Shown here one piece after another: positions 5,105 through 9,184 of a stretch of DNA of 9,184 nucleotides. Numbering within the stretch: position 1 is the stretch's first letter; the number at the start of each line of letters is the position of its first letter. The position numbers and the translations under genes are program-made. The notes beneath the pieces are model-generated. The model was given only the letters and a program-made list of their open reading frames with translations. It did not search any database and was not told where the DNA came from. Source of the DNA: JAXHUK01 sp034189725 (lineage in GTDB: Bacteria > Chloroflexota > Dehalococcoidia > SZUA-161); NCBI GenBank assembly GCA_034189725.1, contig JAXHUK010000065.1, forward strand, positions 1-9,184, written 5' to 3'.

Positions 5105-5737
5105 TTACTTTTGGGGTCCCCATCCCCACAATCTGTCCTTGCCACACCTGGTGCATTTGATAACAATAGCCACCGAACCCTCGGCGTTACAGGAACTGCA
5201 CTTGAACATCTTGCGAGCGTTATAGGCAGGTGTAGACTGAAGTCCTTGCAGTATCCCTTCAACCTGAGCACTGAGTTCTTGCAGTTGATTTGTCAGGGTG
5301 CGAATATCCTGCTCTTCCGTTTTCATGATGTTTTGGTCACTGGTTTGCATTACTGCAATTGCGTTTTCTAATTGACCAATCTTATTAATCTCGGCTTCTA
5401 CTCTGGCGAGGCGTTGAGCCAGATCGGTTAATACAGTGTCGGAGATGGCTTGAGGAGCAGGTGCTGGTTGAGACGCTGGCTGAGACATAGCTTGAGGTTG
5501 AGGCGTAGGCGCAGGCTGGGGAGCAGGCGCAGGCTGGGGAGCAGACGCAGGTTGGGGAGCAGGCGCAGGCTGGGGAGCAGGAGCAGGTTGGGGAGCAGGC
5601 GCAGGCTGGGGAGCAGGCGCTGGCTGAGGAGCAGGCGCTGGCTTCGGTGTTTCCTTGGGGGCAGCTTGTGCCGCTGGGTTTCCCGAGAGCAGTGCGTCTA
5701 TTTCAGCTTGAGAAAGTGCCTTATTGTTCTCGTCCAT
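5105..5737 (-). CDS. FliM-N-like CheY-docking peptide / Pro-rich linker / coiled coil / zinc-ribbon protein
   Basis: This 210-aa protein has four parts. Residues 7-19 (ALSQAEIDALLSG) match almost exactly the N-terminal CheY-P-binding peptide of FliM (E. coli ILSQAEIDALLN) and FliY. Residues 27-96 are a Pro/Ala/Gln linker with eight PAPAPQ-type hexapeptides. Residues 100-167 form a heptad-like amphipathic coiled coil (TDLAQRLARVEAEINKIGQLE onward). Residues 177-203 form a zinc ribbon with C180-x2-C183 and C195-x2-C198. There is no CheC-like or SpoA domain, so it is not a flagellar switch protein. The ATG at 5737 directly abuts the stop of the HD-GYP gene (TAAATG), with only a weak ribosome-binding site, so translational coupling is likely. 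Lying last in a cheY-cheB-cheR-HD-GYP run, it is plausibly a CheY-P target: known for the peptide in FliM, inferred for this protein. Confidence 0.85.
   Translation of the reverse strand: MDENNKALSQAEIDALLSGNPAAQAAPKETPKPAPAPQPAPAPQPAPAPQPAPAPQPAPAPQPASAPQPAPAPQPAPTPQPQAMSQPASQPAPAPQAISDTVLTDLAQRLARVEAEINKIGQLENAIAVMQTSDQNIMKTEEQDIRTLTNQLQELSAQVEGILQGLQSTPAYNARKMFKCSSCNAEGSVAIVIKCTRCGKDRLWGWGPQK
5498..5641 (-). repeat. Eight 18-bp tandem repeats coding PAPAPQ hexapeptides
   Basis: In-frame 18-bp repeats (plus-strand type GGGGAGCAGGCGCAGGCT with single-base variants) encode residues 33-80 of the FliM-N-like protein. Six units are PAPAPQ, one PASAPQ and one PAPTPQ; more irregular Pro/Gln/Ala sequence follows to residue 96. 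The low divergence suggests recent slippage or expansion, so linker length probably varies between strains. The product should be an extended, stiff spacer separating the docking peptide from the coiled coil and zinc ribbon. Confidence 0.9.
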
Positions 5738-6817
5738 TTAATATTCCAAAGCATTAGTAACTAGTATGCTCTGATACTTCATGTCTGAAAGGTCTATGTC
5801 ATACGGTTTATTTAGTGGTTGCGAATGTGCATCGAAACAAACACGCACAACCGGTCTTCCAATGTGACCGATATTGGCATCAGCTATGATACCGGTCTCT
5901 TTGGTACTTAATTTCACGGTCACCCCCGAAGGGTAAAGGGGGACTTGTCGAGCGAATATCTCTACGAGGTCCAGATCAAATAGCTCTCCCCCATAGGCCA
6001 TGATGAACTCTATAGCTTCGTGGGGCATAAGTGTTCGTCGCTGTGGTCGCTTTGAAACTAATGAATAGTACGTGTCGACTATGGAGATGATCTTGGCGAA
6101 GAACGAAATGTCACTTTCCCTGAGTCTGGCAGGATAACCGCTTCCGTTGCACCGTTCATGGTGATGAAGAACAGCCTCGGCTACTTCTGGCGGGATACGG
6201 CTGTGTTGTTTGAGTATTTCGTAGCCAAGTTGCGGGTGTTTTATAAATGTCTGAAGCTCGACATCTGCTAGTGGTTCCAGTTTGTCTCTGATTTCCGGTG
6301 GCAAAAATATGTAACCAATATTCATGAGCAACGCTGCTATCCCCAGATTAGGGAGCTTGAGCATATTGTAGTTCGTCATCCTGCCTACGAGTATAGATAG
6401 CCCTGCTACCTTCACCGGATAAACATAGCGGTATTCTTCTAAAGTGTTACAGCCTGCTACATTTGGTTCTCCGATAACCTCCGGGTAGAGCTGGCGTGTC
6501 ATTGAATACATTGGTTTTGTAACCTGTTCCAGCAGGAATGGATCGACAGTTTTGCTAACCTCACTTTCAGTTATTAACTCTCGCAGTGCTTGTGTAGCTT
6601 CTGCCTCCAGTTCGGGGGCAAAGGTAGGCTGCACCAGAACATCATCGACGCGCCAGTCATCTATTAAAATCTGTCCTACCCCATAGATAGTGAGGCTGGT
6701 TATTGACTTGCTGGTAAGTTTATCTCCTGCATCGAGAATCAAATTACCGTGACTATCGAAGACAGCCCGACTAAGAACCATTCCCTGTTTCGCGTTTTTT
6801 GCTGATATACGACGCAT
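5738..6817 (-). CDS. Degenerate HD-GYP domain protein
   Basis: This 359-aa protein has an N-terminal module (residues about 1-60, GMVLSRAVFDSHGNLILDAGDKLT) typical of HD-GYP proteins, then an HD-GYP domain at about 125-285. Active HD-GYP phosphodiesterases hydrolyse cyclic di-GMP with a metal centre built from an early His, an HD dyad in LLHDIGK, and later His residues plus HHE...DGxGYP. Here the early His is Tyr133, the dyad is Met165-Asn166 (LLMNIGY), the usual Lys is Tyr169, and DGxGYP has become N224-G-S-G-Y-P. HP (194-195), HHHE (218-221) and Asp248 remain. It is probably catalytically dead, perhaps a c-di-GMP sensor or scaffold. I chose the ATG at 6817, 5-6 nt after AGGTG; a GTG at 6826, abutting the cheR stop, would add three residues. 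It is coupled to cheR and to the FliM-N-like gene. Confidence 0.85.
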   Translation of the reverse strand: MRRISAKNAKQGMVLSRAVFDSHGNLILDAGDKLTSKSITSLTIYGVGQILIDDWRVDDVLVQPTFAPELEAEATQALRELITESEVSKTVDPFLLEQVTKPMYSMTRQLYPEVIGEPNVAGCNTLEEYRYVYPVKVAGLSILVGRMTNYNMLKLPNLGIAALLMNIGYIFLPPEIRDKLEPLADVELQTFIKHPQLGYEILKQHSRIPPEVAEAVLHHHERCNGSGYPARLRESDISFFAKIISIVDTYYSLVSKRPQRRTLMPHEAIEFIMAYGGELFDLDLVEIFARQVPLYPSGVTVKLSTKETGIIADANIGHIGRPVVRVCFDAHSQPLNKPYDIDLSDMKYQSILVTNALEY

Positions 6818-6826
6818 TTTAATCAC

Positions 6827-7666
6827 CTATCTCTTGACACCGGATACATCGCGGACGTTGTTATTGTTTACTAGTGGCGTACTGCTCGCAGGCTTTTGAT
6901 GAAAAGAGGTGTGTAACCTCGTAAATTTAAAATCATAGCACCCCAACAAGGTTTCAGTGCCACCACTGAAAAATATTCCATTCCCTTTGAGGGAATTATA
7001 AAATCCTTGATAGAGCTTGTTCTTAAATTCGTCTGAGAAGTAGATTACCACATTACGGCAGATTATCATGTCAAAACCTGTTTCGAAGGGATCCTTAAAC
7101 AGATTGTGCTGTTTAAACTCCACTTTTTGTTTTAACCAGTCTGCCACTTTATAGCCGGCGTCCGACTCGGTAAAATACTTTGTTATGATGTGATGTTTCA
7201 CATTCTTTATATCTGATTGTGTGTAAGGCCCACCTGCTCTTGCTTTCGTAAGGACGACATTGTCTATGTCAGTGGCCAGTATCCGGTGCTTTTGATTGGG
7301 GGTCAGTTCATTCAGCAAAATAGCTACGGAGTAAGGCTCAGCACCGTGCGAACAGCCTGCACTCCAGATATTGAGACGTCGGCTACGACGCAGCAGGTCT
7401 GGTAATATGTGTGTGCTTAGAACGTCGAACTGCTCTTTATCACGGAAGAACTCAGATACATTGATGGTCAAGAAATCACGTAATTTTGTGAGTGAATCAC
7501 CATTTATCTCTAACATTTTGCAATACGAATCGACATTTGGTTCCTTTGAGCGGGCAATAAATCCCTCCAGCCGGCGACGCATCTGGTGGCTTTTGTAACC
7601 TTCAAGATCGATATCGATTAACTTCAGTATTGTAGTCTTGAGTTGTGAGTATTCTTTATCATCCAC
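6827..7666 (-). CDS. cheR: Chemotaxis protein methyltransferase CheR
   Basis: This complete 279-aa CheR matches the family's usual length. CheR transfers methyl groups from S-adenosylmethionine to glutamates of chemoreceptors. The N-terminal helical domain holds the basic segment HQMRRRLEGFIARS (27-40) and NVSEFFRD (69-76). The SAM-binding loop is IWSAGCSHGAEPYSVAI (100-116), where the usual GEE is GAE. ATDID (131-135) and FDMIICRNVVIYF (198-210) complete the Rossmann-like methyltransferase. The C-terminal 20 residues are Asn/Ser/Val-rich and carry no obvious receptor-docking signal. The start is a GTG at 7666 with AGGAG 8 nt upstream; a nearby ATG is out of frame. It follows cheB after 81 bp, and its stop codon abuts the HD-GYP gene. 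Its acidic-loop variation is mild, so I expect an active enzyme. Confidence 0.95.
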   Translation of the reverse strand: MDDKEYSQLKTTILKLIDIDLEGYKSHQMRRRLEGFIARSKEPNVDSYCKMLEINGDSLTKLRDFLTINVSEFFRDKEQFDVLSTHILPDLLRRSRRLNIWSAGCSHGAEPYSVAILLNELTPNQKHRILATDIDNVVLTKARAGGPYTQSDIKNVKHHIITKYFTESDAGYKVADWLKQKVEFKQHNLFKDPFETGFDMIICRNVVIYFSDEFKNKLYQGFYNSLKGNGIFFSGGTETLLGCYDFKFTRLHTSFHQKPASSTPLVNNNNVRDVSGVKR

Positions 7667-7747
7667 GGTATGTTCTCCTGCTAGATAGTCTTTTCGAAGC
7701 CGGAACCTGGCGAGAATCTAAAATGGTTTAGGGTTAATGGCATTCTC

Positions 7748-8827
7748 CTACACTCTGACAGTGGAATGACGATCCGCTTTTTTTCCGCATGTCCTGGTTA
7801 TTTCCCGTGCCATCATGTGAAGCGGTAGCACTTTGTCTGCCGCACCAGCTTCAACGACGCTCCCAGGCATTCCGTATATGGCACATGTTGATTTATCCTC
7901 AACTATCACGTTACCTCCTGCTGCCTTGATCAGAGTAGCCCCTCGCGTCCCATCGGAGCCCATACCTGTCAAGACAACACCCAGGGATGAATTGCCATAA
8001 ACCCGTGCCACTGATTCCATAGTTATATTCACTGAAGGCCGAACTCCACATTCAGTCGGCCCCTTATCGAGCCCTATTTTCCCGTTCTTGGCTATGATCA
8101 TGTGGTAACCACCAGGAGCGAGAAGAGCCTGTCCTGGCCATATGAGGTCTCCTGACTGCGCCTCCTTAACTGTTATCTCGGAAATTTGGTTTAATCTGTC
8201 GGCGAGTGACCTGGTGAATCCCTCCGGCATATGTTGCACTATCAGTATTGGCGCTGGAATACTAGCTGAAAGAGCAGGTATAAGCTCACATAGTGCTTGC
8301 GGTCCTCCTGTCGAGCTTCCGATGATCACCACTCTGTTTATACTGGAGGAGCTCCTTACTGCCGGTTTATGTATTTGCTGATGTGCCGGACGGGGTTTTG
8401 CTATTATTTTCCGCCTTGATATCGTGACACCTGCTGCACCCTTGATCTTGTGTATCAACTCCTGTGTTGTTTCTTCATGACCTGCTGGACTGGCAACGGA
8501 ATGTTTGAGAAAGAAATCCACTGCACCCATCGCTAACGCTTTGATGGTGGACTCTGCTCCCTCTGCAGTCAGAGCACTGAGCATAACGACCGGTGTCGGG
8601 CACTCCAGCATGATACGTTCGAGTGCTGTAATCCCGTCCATACGGGGCATAACCACATCCATAGTTATAACATCTGGCTTTAATATTGCCGTCTTTTCTA
8701 CTGCCTCGATGCCATCCTGAGCATACCCTACAATCTCTATCTCAGGATCGCATCCAAGTTTCTTTGCAAGGGTAGATCTTACATATGCTGAATCATCGAC
8801 TATGAGTAATCTAGTTTTGTGTTCCAC
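7748..8827 (-). CDS. cheB: Chemotaxis response regulator protein-glutamate methylesterase CheB
   Basis: This 359-aa protein is an N-terminal receiver domain joined by a linker to a CheB methylesterase/deamidase domain, which demethylates and deamidates chemoreceptors. Receiver residues are D11/D12, phospho-acceptor D57 (ITMDVVMP) and K108 (FFLKH, with His in place of the usual Pro). The catalytic triad is S172 (GSSTGG), H199 (VQHMPEGF) and D292 (TGMGSDG), all intact. I chose the GTG at 8827 because GGGGGA lies about 5 nt upstream and the protein then begins in the normal family manner (MEHKTRLLIVDDSAYVR). A GTG at 8878 would add 17 residues but lacks a ribosome-binding site. It lies between cheY and cheR and forms with CheR the receptor adaptation pair; no receptor gene is in the window. 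Confidence 0.95.
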   Translation of the reverse strand: MEHKTRLLIVDDSAYVRSTLAKKLGCDPEIEIVGYAQDGIEAVEKTAILKPDVITMDVVMPRMDGITALERIMLECPTPVVMLSALTAEGAESTIKALAMGAVDFFLKHSVASPAGHEETTQELIHKIKGAAGVTISRRKIIAKPRPAHQQIHKPAVRSSSSINRVVIIGSSTGGPQALCELIPALSASIPAPILIVQHMPEGFTRSLADRLNQISEITVKEAQSGDLIWPGQALLAPGGYHMIIAKNGKIGLDKGPTECGVRPSVNITMESVARVYGNSSLGVVLTGMGSDGTRGATLIKAAGGNVIVEDKSTCAIYGMPGSVVEAGAADKVLPLHMMAREITRTCGKKADRHSTVRV

Positions 8828-8837
8828 TTGTTCCCCC

Positions 8838-8884
8838 TGATGGGCGCTTGTGAGGGAAAGTACGCGAGGTAATTGCACCCATCA
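8838..8884 (-). promoter_or_regulatory. Stem-loop in the cheY-cheB spacer, just ahead of the cheB ribosome-binding site
   Basis: On the minus-strand RNA, UGAUGGGUGC (plus-strand 8875-8884) can pair with GCGCCCAUCA (8838-8847), giving 10 bp with one G-U pair around a 27-nt loop. The GGGGGA ribosome-binding site of cheB follows immediately 3' of the stem. No U-run follows, so it is not a normal terminator. It may act in mRNA processing, stability or differential expression of cheY relative to cheB. Confidence 0.4.
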
Positions 8885-8898
8885 AATATTTTGTTGCA

Positions 8899-9184
8899 TT
8901 AGCCTGTCAGCTTTTTCACTGCATCAAGCACCCTATTTCCATCAAACGGTTTAACTACGAAATCCACCGCTCCGGCCTTCAGGGCTTCCATTACTATGCT
9001 CTGCTGCCCCATAGCAGTAACCATTGCTACCCTGGCGCTGGAGTCGATTTTCCGTATCTCTTTTAAGGTTTCCAGGCCATCCATTTCAGGCATCGTTATA
9101 TCCAGTAGCACACCATCGGGCCTGTTAGTTTTATATTGTTCCAGCGCTTCAATTCCATTTCCTGCTTCAATGACCTCATATCCC
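8899..9184 (-). CDS. cheY: Chemotaxis response regulator CheY, C-terminal part (runs off right edge)
   Basis: Ninety-four codons are present; about the first 25 residues, including the acidic pocket Asp pair, lie beyond the right edge. The visible part holds the phospho-acceptor Asp (codon 9100-9102, LLDITMPEMDG), the conserved Thr in MVTAMGQQ, and Lys in FVVKPF, and ends shortly after the last helix. It is therefore a stand-alone receiver with no output domain. The TAMGQQ-KPF style is that of the CheY proteins of Bacillus and Thermotoga, which bind FliM/FliY N-terminal peptides. This fits the FliM-N-like peptide encoded four genes downstream. It is the first visible gene of the che run; its promoter is outside the window. 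The CheY assignment rests on sequence style and context. Confidence 0.88.
   Translation of the reverse strand, partial: GYEVIEAGNGIEALEQYKTNRPDGVLLDITMPEMDGLETLKEIRKIDSSARVAMVTAMGQQSIVMEALKAGAVDFVVKPFDGNRVLDAVKKLTG

Noticed and set aside
5450..5764. Plus-strand Arg/Leu/Gly-repeat frame opposite the PAPAPQ repeats
   Set aside because: It is the antisense reading of the 18-bp repeats; the minus-strand frame has a recognisable docking motif, coiled coil and zinc ribbon.
7681..7743. 20-codon minus-strand ORF filling the cheB-cheR gap
   Set aside because: Its AGGAGA is only about 2 nt from the ATG, it has no recognisable features, and chance is a sufficient explanation. Worth keeping in mind only if conserved.
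8828..8878. 17-residue N-terminal extension of CheB from a GTG at 8878
   Set aside because: There is no ribosome-binding site there, while GGGGGA precedes the GTG at 8827 and receiver domains begin at that point.

Overview
The window looks like bacterial DNA of moderate GC from an anaerobic, probably environmental lineage. A Chloroflexota/Dehalococcoidia-like source is my best guess. It rests on gene style (a bacterial AmmeMemoRadiSam operon, HD-GYP and CheR/CheB proteins) and on GC-rich palindromic interspersed repeats typical of environmental genomes. It is not proven by any marker here. Almost all genes lie on the minus strand. The exception is one short plus-strand unit at about 3.7-4.15 kb.

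Left part (1-3600, minus strand): the 5' part of a membrane-anchored TPR protein runs off the left edge. A roughly 470-bp gene-free stretch follows, holding a near-perfect palindrome with a tiny leader ORF and two families of REP-like palindromic repeats. Next comes a complete AmmeMemoRadiSam set in the order amrS, amrB, amrA (radical SAM enzyme, Memo-family protein, AMMECR1-family protein). A 9-unit, 31-32-bp tandem repeat array sits between amrS and amrB.

Middle (3600-5100): a divergent plus-strand unit has a good sigma-70-type promoter, a 22-codon leader ORF ending in Trp-Trp, and a 93-aa basic protein with a C-terminal membrane anchor. It meets tail-to-tail an unrecognised 261-aa protein with an alpha/beta-barrel-like pattern and a very acidic tail, which has its own promoter.

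Right part (5100-9184, minus strand): a tightly packed chemosensory operon in the order cheY (runs off the right edge), cheB, cheR, a degenerate HD-GYP protein, and a 210-aa protein of unusual design. That last protein begins with a peptide matching the CheY-P-docking N-terminus of the flagellar switch proteins FliM/FliY (LSQAEIDALL). It continues with eight Pro-Ala-Pro-Ala-Pro-Gln repeats, a coiled coil and a C-terminal four-cysteine zinc ribbon, and has no flagellar-switch domain. Its neighbour, the HD-GYP protein, has lost the HD dyad (Met-Asn instead).

My main proposal (inference) is that these two genes form the output end of a non-canonical Che pathway. CheR and CheB would set receptor methylation. 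CheY-P would dock on the FliM-N-like peptide of the zinc-ribbon protein instead of a flagellar motor. The HD-GYP pseudoenzyme would act as a scaffold or nucleotide sensor.
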